Of a DNA stretch of 64,000 bases, positions 26,478 through 34,516 are shown in pieces; positions within the stretch are counted from its first letter, which is position 1, and each line of letters opens with the position of its first letter. The stretch covers positions 30,804 to 94,803 of the forward strand of contig NZ_LJPW01000041.1 of assembly GCF_001400735.1 (NCBI RefSeq). Reading direction: 5' to 3'. Made by a program: the position numbers and the translations under genes. The stretch comes from Pseudomonas caricapapayae (GTDB lineage: Bacteria > Pseudomonadota > Gammaproteobacteria > Pseudomonadales > Pseudomonadaceae). The notes below the pieces were generated by a model, which ran no database searches, was not told the origin of the DNA, and saw nothing but the letters and a program-made list of their open reading frames with translations.

Positions 26478-28670
26478 TTATTGAGCCTGCACCGCAGGCG
26501 CGTCCACGGGTTTGATCGTGTCTTCCCGGATTACCGCGCCGAACTGTTGCAGCATCTGCTGGATATACGGATCAGCCTGAATCGAGGCTTCGGCCTGGCG
26601 CTGACGCTCGGCACGCAACCGTGAAGCAGCCTGGGCCGGGGTTTCCTGCTCAGGCTTGATCAGTTCGATACTCAGATTGATCGTGCGTCCGTGGTACTGG
26701 TTCAACGCATCGTTCAAACGGCGCTGCTGGGTCGAGTTGAACAGCGCACTGTGTGCCGGGTCCAGGTGCAGCAGCCAGTCATCGCCATTGACTGCCATCA
26801 AGGTGCAATTGGCCGCAATGCTGCCGGTCATGCCGGAGATCGGCAGTTTGGGGAAGACTTCCAGCCAATCGGCAGCAAGGCCGGTGGCCGGTCTGGCGGC
26901 CGGAGCAGGTTCCGGCTCGACCGCCTCGAGCTCGACGACGCTCTCGTGTGCCAGTTCGTCCAGATAGCTGTAGGACGCCGGGTCTATGTCGATATCCGGC
27001 TCGACATAATCGTCGTCCGCCGGCGGCTCGTCATCACGCCTCATGGGGCCGGAATCAGAAGACATGGAATCCGTGTGCATGGACAGATACGCGGAATCCG
27101 GGATGGCTTCGAGCATCGCCGGGCTGACCTGCTGCACGGCAACCGGTTCCGGTTCTGGCTCCGCAGGCTCGGCCTCCGGTGCGGCTGGCACCGGGCTGGC
27201 GGGCGCGGGCGTCGGCATGGGCGTGAGGTCTGGCTGCTCGGAGACAGTCTCCAGCACCGGCTCTGCAAGGGGTTCTGTATCACGTGCAGATTCGGTGGTT
27301 TTTTCGGTAATCGATGGCTTCGGCTCATTCCACGGCAGATCGATGTCTTCGACCGGCTCAGGCCGGGCTTCTGACCTGGCTTGCGACGGTGCAGCAGACT
27401 GTATCGGAGCGGCTGCAGGCGGCAGTGCCTCGAAGGCCGGATCGGGCGCAGCCATTACCGGCGCCACTGAAACGGCGGGCGCTACCGATGCAACAGGTGT
27501 CGCATCGACCACTGCCTTTCGGGAATCAACCGTGGCCTGGCTGATCCCCACCGGCTTTAGCGCTTGCCTCGGCGCGTCATCGCTGTCGGCGGGGCGGAAC
27601 GCCAGCATCCGCAACAGAACCATCTCGAACCCGCCACGCGGGTCCGGGGCCAGCGGCAGGTCACGGCGACCAATCAGGCCCATCTGGTAGTAAAACTGTA
27701 CGTCTTCGGCGGGCAAGGCCTGGGCCAGCGCCAATACCCGGTCACGATCGCCATGACCGTTGTCGACACCTTCCGGCAACGCCTGGGCAATCGCCACACG
27801 GTGCAGGACATTAAGGATTTCCGAGAGCACGCCATTCCAGTCAGGCCCCTGCTCGGCCAGATGGCGTACGGCCTCCAGCACGCCGCGAGCATCGCCTTCC
27901 AGCAATGCAGTCAGCACATCGAATACCTGGCCGTGATCGAGCGTGCCGAGCATGGCGCGCACATCGGCAGCCATGACCTTGCCTTCACCGAAGGCAATGG
28001 CCTGATCGGTCAGGCTCATTGCATCACGCATCGAACCGTCAGCGGCACGCCCGAGCAGCCATAGCGCGTCGTCTTCGAACGGTACGTTCTCGACGCCCAG
28101 CACGTGGGTCAGGTGTTCGACCACGCGTTCGGGTGTCATGTTTTTCAGCGAGAACTGCAGGCAGCGGGACAGGATGGTCGCGGGCAGCTTCTGCGGATCA
28201 GTGGTGGCGAGAATGAACTTGACGTAGGGCGGAGGCTCTTCAAGCGTCTTGAGCAAGGCGTTGAACGAGTGGCTGGACAGCATGTGCACTTCGTCGATCA
28301 GGTAGACCTTGAAGCGCCCGCGACTCGGTGCGTACTGCACGTTATCCAGCAGTTCGCGCGTGTCTTCGACCTTGGTCCGGCTGGCGGCGTCGATTTCGAT
28401 CAGGTCGACGAAACGGCCCTCGTCGATCTCTCTGCACACCGAGCAAGTGCCACAGGGCGTGGAGGTAATCCCGGTTTCGCAGTTCAGGCACTTGGCGATG
28501 ATCCGCGCGATAGTGGTCTTGCCGACGCCCCGCGTGCCGGTGAACAGATAGGCGTGGTGCAGGCGCTGGCTGTCCAGCGCGTTGATCAGGGCCTTCAACA
28601 CATGAGCCTGGCCGACCATTTCGCGGAACGAGCGCGGACGCCATTTACGTGCAAGAACCTGATAACTCAT
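26478..28670 (-). CDS. dnaX: DNA polymerase III subunits gamma/tau
   Basis: A 730-residue clamp-loader ATPase. Walker A GTRGVGKT (45-52), zinc cysteines in the CLNCETG...CGTCSVC stretch (61-79), Walker B/DExx LIDEVHML and the arginine-finger SRCLQF. Domains I-III run to about 370, then a long Pro/Ala/Glu-rich linker (about 380-600), then the tau C-terminal domain. ATG at 28670. An A6 run in the linker is not in the frame needed for classic slippage, so production of gamma cannot be claimed. Confidence 0.97.
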   Translation of the reverse strand: MSYQVLARKWRPRSFREMVGQAHVLKALINALDSQRLHHAYLFTGTRGVGKTTIARIIAKCLNCETGITSTPCGTCSVCREIDEGRFVDLIEIDAASRTKVEDTRELLDNVQYAPSRGRFKVYLIDEVHMLSSHSFNALLKTLEEPPPYVKFILATTDPQKLPATILSRCLQFSLKNMTPERVVEHLTHVLGVENVPFEDDALWLLGRAADGSMRDAMSLTDQAIAFGEGKVMAADVRAMLGTLDHGQVFDVLTALLEGDARGVLEAVRHLAEQGPDWNGVLSEILNVLHRVAIAQALPEGVDNGHGDRDRVLALAQALPAEDVQFYYQMGLIGRRDLPLAPDPRGGFEMVLLRMLAFRPADSDDAPRQALKPVGISQATVDSRKAVVDATPVASVAPAVSVAPVMAAPDPAFEALPPAAAPIQSAAPSQARSEARPEPVEDIDLPWNEPKPSITEKTTESARDTEPLAEPVLETVSEQPDLTPMPTPAPASPVPAAPEAEPAEPEPEPVAVQQVSPAMLEAIPDSAYLSMHTDSMSSDSGPMRRDDEPPADDDYVEPDIDIDPASYSYLDELAHESVVELEAVEPEPAPAARPATGLAADWLEVFPKLPISGMTGSIAANCTLMAVNGDDWLLHLDPAHSALFNSTQQRRLNDALNQYHGRTINLSIELIKPEQETPAQAASRLRAERQRQAEASIQADPYIQQMLQQFGAVIREDTIKPVDAPAVQAQ

Positions 28671-28770
28671 TTAAAACCGTCGCAACTGGTAAGCGGAAGA
28701 CCGCCAATGCTAGCCGAGCAGGGGCAAAATTGCATCTGGTGTCCGTCTCTATTGTGGCTAAGCTGTGCAA

Positions 28771-29565
28771 ATGAATCTATTGACGCGCTTTATCCAGGCT
28801 TTTGCGACACCACGGCTGCCTCACGCAGCCGTGGCGTGCATGCTATTGATATCGACGCCAACCGTCGAAGCGGCCAAGGATTCCCTGGACTTTGCGGTCA
28901 ACGAAGGCTGGACCATGCCGATGATGCACATCACCGACTTTCGACCCGAATCCGGCATTCTGTTCGACATCATGCAAAGCCTTGCGCACCACATAGGCCT
29001 CGAAGCCCGCTACCACGTGATGCCGCGCCTGCGTATCCAGTCGGCGCTCGAACGCGGTGAAGTGGACATGCACTGCTACAGCGCCCAGGCGTGGTATCCC
29101 GACCTGTCCGGTGATTACCTCTGGAGCCTGCCGATTCTCTATCAGCGCGACTGGCTGGTCGCTTCCGCGGAAACGGCTGCCGGTCCATACCCCGAGCAGT
29201 TCGACAATGAGACCGTCGGCACGGTACTGGGCTACAACTACCCTGCCCTGCAGCATCTGTTCGACAACCATCAACTGATACGCGAAGACGCACGCACGCA
29301 GAACCAGACACTCGGCAAGCTGATGGCTGGACGCTACAACTACGCCGTGACCAACCAGTTGATCCTTGAATGGACCAATCGAAACCTGCCTGTGGGCAAG
29401 AAGCTCAAGCCTATATCACTGGTCGCCGAGCAGCCTGCGGCCTGTCTGGTACGCAACAACCCTGAACTTCCAGTGAGTAAAATTTTGCGCACATTGGTGC
29501 AAATGCGTCTGTCGGGTGAAATTCAGCAAATCATCGACCACTACACTGCGCCCATTACTCCTTGA
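28771..29565 (+). CDS. Stand-alone solute-binding protein, SBP_bac_3 type
   Basis: About 264 residues: signal peptide (hydrophobic near 20-30, cleavage around TVEAAK), then a type 3 periplasmic binding domain (FAVNEGWTMPMMHI, GILFDIMQSLAHHIG, RGEVDMHCYSAQAWY). Like the gene at 19991, it has no transport partners nearby. ATG at 28771 is preferred to the GTG two codons upstream. Divergent from dnaX. Confidence 0.75.
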   Translation: MNLLTRFIQAFATPRLPHAAVACMLLISTPTVEAAKDSLDFAVNEGWTMPMMHITDFRPESGILFDIMQSLAHHIGLEARYHVMPRLRIQSALERGEVDMHCYSAQAWYPDLSGDYLWSLPILYQRDWLVASAETAAGPYPEQFDNETVGTVLGYNYPALQHLFDNHQLIREDARTQNQTLGKLMAGRYNYAVTNQLILEWTNRNLPVGKKLKPISLVAEQPAACLVRNNPELPVSKILRTLVQMRLSGEIQQIIDHYTAPITP

Positions 29566-29658
29566 CCCTCCACTTAGGGTGTAGCAATAGCGTCATATTC
29601 CGTCGCTACCCTCCCTTGAAATCTTTGGTAATACATTAACCAGCGCGAGTATTTGGCG

Positions 29659-31344
29659 ATGAGCGACAGACCAGACGACGAAGACACCAATAACAACCCC
29701 AGCCGCCGTCGTTTCCTGGGCGGGATGGCTGCCCTGGGTGCAGGCGTCACGCTGAGCAGCTACGTTTCGGCCCACGAAAAACCGCCTGCCGACAACGAAA
29801 GGCACCATCATCTTGCCGGACCGGCGCTGGACCGGGCTCTGCGCGAAAATGTGAAGACCATTGTGGTGATCTACGCCGAGAACCGCAGCTTCAACAACCT
29901 GTTCGGCGATTTCCCCGGGGTCGAAAAGCCACTCTCGTCGCTCAGGCCTTCCGAGTACGAGCAGCGCGACCGCGACGGCACGCTGTTGTCAAAACTGCCG
30001 CCAGCCTGGGGCGGCGTGCTGCAGGTCGGGCCACAAACGGTTGACGGCGTAACCTACCCGGTCGGCGAACAGTTCCAGAAAGACCTGCCCAACGCGCCCT
30101 TCCCGCTCAAGGGGCCAAACGGCGAAGACCTGCCGCTGAGCCTGGTGACTCGCGACCTGTGGCATGTCTTTTATCAGAACCAGATGCAGATCAACGACGG
30201 CCGGAATGATCGATTCGTGGCGTGGGCCGACGCTGGTGGCCTGACCATGGGTAACTACGCACAGACTCAGTATTCGCTGCGCCTGTGGGACGTCGCCACA
30301 GAGTTCGTGCTGTGCGACAACTTCTTTCAGGGTGCATTTGGCGGTTCGTTCCTCAACCACCAGTACCTGATTTCCGCCACTGCCCCTATCTACCCCAACG
30401 CGGCCGAATCACCGGCGAAATCCCAGATCGCAACCCTGCAGAGCTTCAACCCGCAGGATCCGCGCCTCAAGCCTCTCGACAAGTCGCCTGCCAGTGCGAT
30501 GGAAGGGCCGCCACAGTTCGGCCCCAGCGCAATCACCCCGGATAACTACGCCGTCAACACCATGGCACCGCCGTACTGGCCTACCTGGTTGCGCGACCCG
30601 CAGAACCCCGATTACTCGAAACCGGATCTGCCCAACGTGCTGGTGCCGCAAAGCCACGAGCACATCGGTGACAAGCTGTCGAAAAGAAATGTCGACTGGG
30701 CATGGTACGCCGGTGCCTGGCAAGTCACGCTGGACGAGTTCAAGGATTCCACCGGTATCCCGAAGATCCCTAACTTTCAATACCACCACCAGCCGTTCAA
30801 CTACTTCAAGCAGCAAGGCCCGCAGAACCCTGAAGAACGCAAAAAGCGCCTGCGTGACGGCGGTCTGGGTGACGAGTCAAGCACCAACCGCTTCCTCGCC
30901 GATGCCGAAGCAGGCAAGTTGCCCGCCGTGACCTTCTACAAACCCCAGGGCAACCTGAACATGCACGCCGGTTACGCAGACGTGGCGGCGGGCGACCGGC
31001 ATATCGACCGGGTGATCAAGGTGCTGCGTAAAAGCCCGCAGTGGGACAACATGGTAATTGTGGTCACCGTGGACGAGAACGGTGGCTGGTGGGACCACGT
31101 CGCGCCTCCCAAAGGGGACCGTTTCGGCCCTGGCACGCGCATTCCGGCACTGGTAATTTCGCCGTTCGCCCGCAAAGGCAAGGTGGACCATACCGTTTAT
31201 GACACGGCCTCGATCCTGCGCCTGATTACCCGTGTGCATGGCCTGGAAAAGCTCGACGGACTTAAGCGCCGCGACGACGCCATGATTGCGCGCGGACAGG
31301 TGCCCATGGGCGACCTGACCAACGCACTGCACTTCCCCGCCTGA
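29659..31344 (+). CDS. Tat-exported acid phosphatase / phospholipase C family protein (AcpA-like)
   Basis: A 561-residue enzyme of the phosphoesterase family PF04185 (AcpA, PlcH/PlcN relatives). A twin-arginine signal SRRRFLGG (15-22) with hydrophobic AALGAGVTLSS follows a polar N-terminus, so it is exported folded. The metal/nucleophile region is IYAENRSFNN (71-80); later metal ligands appear in HAGYADVAAGDRHIDR and VTVDENGGWWDHVAPP. The C-terminus is not the PlcH type, so it may be phosphatase rather than phospholipase. ATG at 29659; an in-frame TTG two codons before is less likely. Confidence 0.85.
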   Translation: MSDRPDDEDTNNNPSRRRFLGGMAALGAGVTLSSYVSAHEKPPADNERHHHLAGPALDRALRENVKTIVVIYAENRSFNNLFGDFPGVEKPLSSLRPSEYEQRDRDGTLLSKLPPAWGGVLQVGPQTVDGVTYPVGEQFQKDLPNAPFPLKGPNGEDLPLSLVTRDLWHVFYQNQMQINDGRNDRFVAWADAGGLTMGNYAQTQYSLRLWDVATEFVLCDNFFQGAFGGSFLNHQYLISATAPIYPNAAESPAKSQIATLQSFNPQDPRLKPLDKSPASAMEGPPQFGPSAITPDNYAVNTMAPPYWPTWLRDPQNPDYSKPDLPNVLVPQSHEHIGDKLSKRNVDWAWYAGAWQVTLDEFKDSTGIPKIPNFQYHHQPFNYFKQQGPQNPEERKKRLRDGGLGDESSTNRFLADAEAGKLPAVTFYKPQGNLNMHAGYADVAAGDRHIDRVIKVLRKSPQWDNMVIVVTVDENGGWWDHVAPPKGDRFGPGTRIPALVISPFARKGKVDHTVYDTASILRLITRVHGLEKLDGLKRRDDAMIARGQVPMGDLTNALHFPA

Positions 31345-31351
31345 GACTGCT

Positions 31352-32476
31352 TCAGGTACTCGCGTCGGCTGCTTCCAGTGCAGTCGGACGTGAGGTTTTC
31401 ACCGGTGGCAGGGACGCCACATACACCGTGCGAGACGGGAACGCAAAGCGCACATCCAGCTCGGCGAACGCCTCCATGATCTTCAGATTGATCGCCTGCT
31501 GCACATCCATGTAGACGTTGTAGCTGGGGTCGAGAACGATGAAGACGGTCTCGAATTCCAGCGACGTCTCGCCAAAACCGCGAAAATGCGAGCGGTCGAA
31601 ACGTGCCAGTTCCTGCGCATTGATGATCGCCTCGACTTTTTTTGGCACTTCCCGTATCTGATCGACAGAGCAGTCGTACGTAAGCCGGAATTCGAAGACA
31701 ATGCGCCGCTCCTGCAGGCGTTTGTAGTTCTGGATCGTATTGTTGATCATGTCGGCGTTGGCCATCACGATCTGCTCGCCGCCCAGGCTGCGGATGCGCG
31801 TGGTCTTCAGGCCGACATGCTCGACCGTACCTGACAGCGCACCGACGACGATAAAATCTCCGACCTCGAAAGGCTTGTCCACGGCGATGGACAGCGAGGC
31901 AAATACATCCCCGAGAATATTCTGCACCGCCAGCGCAACCGCGATACCTCCCACCCCGAGGCTGGCGACAAACGCGGTGATGTTGACCCCGACGTTAGAC
32001 AGCATCGCCATCACCACCGTGGCCCACAGCAATACTTTCGCGCCCCACAGGCTCAACGTGGCCAGCGCACTGCCCTGAAAGGTGCCGTTGGCATTATGGC
32101 GAATAAAGTAGCGTTGCAATGCCAGCGCAATCGCGCGGTTCGCCCACAACCCGACCTGCAGGGCGGCAACCACGAACCATAGACTGCTGACCCGCCCGAG
32201 CCAGCGTTCCGGCAGATCGAGCATGCCGACCCCGATGAGAATCGAGGCCAGCAGCAACAATGTATTACTGGTACCCGACAGCACCTGTACCACGATGTAT
32301 CGCATATGAGTTGAGGGTGCATCCGCTCGCGAACGCATCTTTCTGAGCACGAATCCGATCACGCCTCTGACCAGGATAAAACTCAGGGTCGACGCGACGA
32401 TGGCGAGTATCCAGTTAGCGAGCGAAATGCCCAGAAATTGCGAGTCTGTGAAAAATCTGATGATGTCCTGTTCCAT
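31352..32476 (-). CDS. Small-conductance mechanosensitive channel (MscS family)
   Basis: A 374-residue inner-membrane channel. Four or five TM helices occupy residues about 17-190; the pore helix has the Gly/Ala pattern TAFVASLGVGGIAVALAVQNILGD, followed by the beta domain motif DKPFEVGDFIVVGALSGTVEHVGLKTTRIR. Releases solutes on osmotic downshift. ATG at 32476. It converges on the phosphatase gene with a seven-base gap. Confidence 0.92.
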   Translation of the reverse strand: MEQDIIRFFTDSQFLGISLANWILAIVASTLSFILVRGVIGFVLRKMRSRADAPSTHMRYIVVQVLSGTSNTLLLLASILIGVGMLDLPERWLGRVSSLWFVVAALQVGLWANRAIALALQRYFIRHNANGTFQGSALATLSLWGAKVLLWATVVMAMLSNVGVNITAFVASLGVGGIAVALAVQNILGDVFASLSIAVDKPFEVGDFIVVGALSGTVEHVGLKTTRIRSLGGEQIVMANADMINNTIQNYKRLQERRIVFEFRLTYDCSVDQIREVPKKVEAIINAQELARFDRSHFRGFGETSLEFETVFIVLDPSYNVYMDVQQAINLKIMEAFAELDVRFAFPSRTVYVASLPPVKTSRPTALEAADAST

Positions 32477-32685
32477 CCGGCCCCCGGCTCCACTGCTGCG
32501 AGACGCCTGACCGAAAAGCCTGTGACACCCGCAGCGACTTGAATTGCCCCTTGCCGTAAAACGGTTTCAAGCGACGCGTAAGGGGTTAGGGGATGTGTGG
32601 GAGTGAGGGTTCAGTTTGATTTGGCTGCGGGCAGGACACTGGAAATCACACCACGCCCTCTCCTGGTTGCCGAGCTGGCCGGCAT

Positions 32686-32714
32686 GGAACCATTCTTCTA
32701 CTCATCGCCACTCA
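32686..32714 (+). promoter_or_regulatory. hrp box (HrpL-dependent promoter)
   Basis: GGAACC (32686-32691), sixteen bases, then CCACTCA (32708-32714): an exact match to the HrpL consensus GGAACC-N15/16-CCACNNA that drives the type III secretion regulon of P. syringae. It lies 94 bases before the ATG of the next gene on the same strand. I found no other full match in the window. Confidence 0.9.
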
Positions 32715-32808
32715 AAACCCTGCCGTGGCGGAGCCAGAACAACACTCGCCCAACTGGCCACAAGGCTACCCATGGTTAAAGATCACATCACCCCAGAGGA
32801 AAATATTC

Positions 32809-33462
32809 ATGACCTTTAGCATCCGTGGCGGAGCCGGACCATCGACGTATTACACCCAACCCCAGCCCTTTGATGAGTTGAAGCTGGAACCCGAGAAAAT
32901 TCAGCAAAAGACTGCAAAGCTCAAAGAGGAAGGATATTTCAGCGTTCGCATGTCGGAGCACACAAAGAGCTATTTGGTTGAGCAAAGCCGTCTCAGTAAC
33001 CCTGCCTGGCGAAACGAAACCGTCGGTAAAGTCGTTGACCTGCGGACGACCGAGCATGAGCGTTCGGTAACGGCAGCCGCAAAAGACATCGCCGCCTCGC
33101 TCACGGGAAGAAAACAACAATTACGCCCCCACGAATTTCAACTGCGGCGCGCCGACAATCCGCGCTCGGAGCAATGGCATCAAGACAGAGCACCGATGAA
33201 GGTCATCTGCATCTCAGCGATAGAAGGCCGCGGCACAGAGTTCGTCACGTCGCCGGAGTCAAAAGCCGTGTTCACGAACGGGGAATATGCAGAAATGAAC
33301 CCTGTGAGCGCTGAGGTGGTCGCACAAAAGACCAAAGAAGCCAAGCAAGACCGCTTCTATTTCTTTGCTGGCAAAGGCATTACCGAAGAAAGCATTCCCA
33401 AACTGGTACATCGCTCACCGAGTGAGACCGGCAGGTCCATATTCATGGCGCGATGGAAGTAA
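32809..33462 (+). CDS. Candidate type III effector, HrpL-regulated, DUF1826-like C-terminal half
   Basis: A 217-residue protein I cannot name. The first 21 residues have no acidic residue and are rich in Gly, Ser, Thr, Gln and Pro, as in P. syringae type III secretion signals. Residues 20-110 are charged and mostly helical. The second half reads SEQWHQDRAPMKVICIS (119-135), then GRGTEFV, then LVHRSPSETGRSIFMARWK at the end: H124-x-D126, H201 and R209 resemble DUF1826 and the HxD...H...R set of 2-oxoglutarate/Fe(II) enzymes (inference). ATG at 32809 has AGAGGA eight bases upstream and a hrp box further up; an in-frame ATG at 32725 would be almost leaderless. Base composition is more AT-rich than neighbours, suggesting transfer. 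A terminator follows. Confidence 0.75.
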   Translation: MTFSIRGGAGPSTYYTQPQPFDELKLEPEKIQQKTAKLKEEGYFSVRMSEHTKSYLVEQSRLSNPAWRNETVGKVVDLRTTEHERSVTAAAKDIAASLTGRKQQLRPHEFQLRRADNPRSEQWHQDRAPMKVICISAIEGRGTEFVTSPESKAVFTNGEYAEMNPVSAEVVAQKTKEAKQDRFYFFAGKGITEESIPKLVHRSPSETGRSIFMARWK

Positions 33463-33480
33463 GGCAGTCCACACAGGATT

Positions 33481-33513
33481 AACCGCCGGGTTAGAGACAT
33501 GCGGCGGTTTTAT
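33481..33513 (+). terminator. Terminator of the candidate effector gene
   Basis: AACCGCCG (33481-33488) pairs with CGGCGGTT (33502-33509) across a 13-base loop, followed by TTAT. It starts 18 bases after the stop, so the hrp box, gene and terminator form a single-gene unit. Confidence 0.6.
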
Positions 33514-33638
33514 CTCCGTGCCGGGCAGACTGTTTTTACAGACGCACGAAGTTCTCGCCAGCGCAGGGCGCAGTCGAAACAGGAACAGGCTGTTGTTTTT
33601 ACGAGCAGTCCCGTTTAAGAAAGGACCTTGAGACAGGT

Positions 33639-33736
33639 GGTGCCCCCACCAGCCACACCCCGGCACACAATGTTCCCGCTGTGGCTGCTCCCTTCCGGGC
33701 CTGACCAGGTTAACGGGTAATCGTTGCGGGGGGACC
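33639..33736 (-). ncRNA. ffs: 4.5S signal recognition particle RNA
   Basis: Read on the minus strand, the conserved core CAGGCCCGGAAGGGAGCAGC is present, which is the Ffh-binding region with the GGAA tetraloop and internal loops. The ends GGTCCCCCC and GGGGGCACC pair to close a long hairpin of about 98 bases, the usual size for small bacterial SRP RNA. It pairs with Ffh to target membrane proteins. The ends are set from the pairing and may be off by a few bases. It lies between the candidate effector and a GNAT gene. Confidence 0.93.
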
Positions 33737-33966
33737 GATGGGGTCACCATAACGACGCTCACCAGTTGGCGAGCCGCGCCATTGTACCGGTCTGGCGCGA
33801 GTTTACAACCGTTGCTTCGGATAAAAATTTCGAGGAGGCTCAAGCACTTGTGTGCCGGGGCTCAAAGGCAAATGCGCATCGGTCATCGGTGGCGGAAATC
33901 CTCGAAAACCCCTCGTTCGATCCTGTACCCTGCCCGCCTTACCAATAATCAGCCGGCAGGTTGCTC

Positions 33967-34455
33967 ATGCAGACTCGATTGGTCGACTACCACGACCTCA
34001 GCGCCCCTCAACGCCAGCAGCTCGGACACCTTGAGGTCACGCAGGAACAGACACAGTTCTCCGGCGACATTTACACTGCCCTCAACACCCTTTTGGTCAA
34101 CCCCAATCCGAATGTCTGCGGTTTTGTACTGTTGGGTGATGACAGGCCTGTAGGGTTTTTCCTGCTCAAACGTGGGGACTGCCTGCCGCATTGGGCACAG
34201 GAGGATGGTTCGGCGACACTGCATGCCTTGCAGATCGATCATCGTGAACAGGGCAAGGGGCTGGGCAAGGCTTGCCTGCAGTCACTGCCGGCAGCGCTGC
34301 GCCTGAAATGGCCGGACATCAACCAATTGATGCTGTCGGTGGATGCAGACAACTCGGCTGCGATTGGGCTGTATGCAGGCCAGGGCTGGATCGATACCGG
34401 TGAAGCGTATCGCGGACGGATCGGTTTCGAGCGCAGGCTGGCCCTGAAGCTGTAA
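33967..34455 (+). CDS. GNAT family N-acetyltransferase
   Basis: A 162-residue acetyltransferase. The acetyl-CoA loop motif A is HALQIDHREQGKGLGKACLQSL (the R/Q-x-x-G-x-G/A pattern), followed by LSVDADNSAAIGLYAGQGWIDTGE, the usual motif B. Substrate unknown. ATG at 33967 follows CGGCAGG; TTG at 33961 is a possible alternative. Confidence 0.88.
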   Translation: MQTRLVDYHDLSAPQRQQLGHLEVTQEQTQFSGDIYTALNTLLVNPNPNVCGFVLLGDDRPVGFFLLKRGDCLPHWAQEDGSATLHALQIDHREQGKGLGKACLQSLPAALRLKWPDINQLMLSVDADNSAAIGLYAGQGWIDTGEAYRGRIGFERRLALKL

Positions 34456-34516
34456 GCCTGTACGTGAGCAGCCACCTGACACGCCGCTGTGCGCATTGTG
34501 TCAGGCAGCGCCTGCA

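Noticed and set aside
27299..27304. A6 run in dnaX as a programmed frameshift site for gamma
   Set aside because: The zero-frame codons are GAA AAA ACC, which do not form the X-XXY-YYZ slippery heptamer.
32725..32808. Upstream ATG extending the candidate effector by 28 residues
   Set aside because: It starts about eleven bases after the hrp box -10 element and has no ribosome site, while ATG 32809 has AGAGGA at good spacing.
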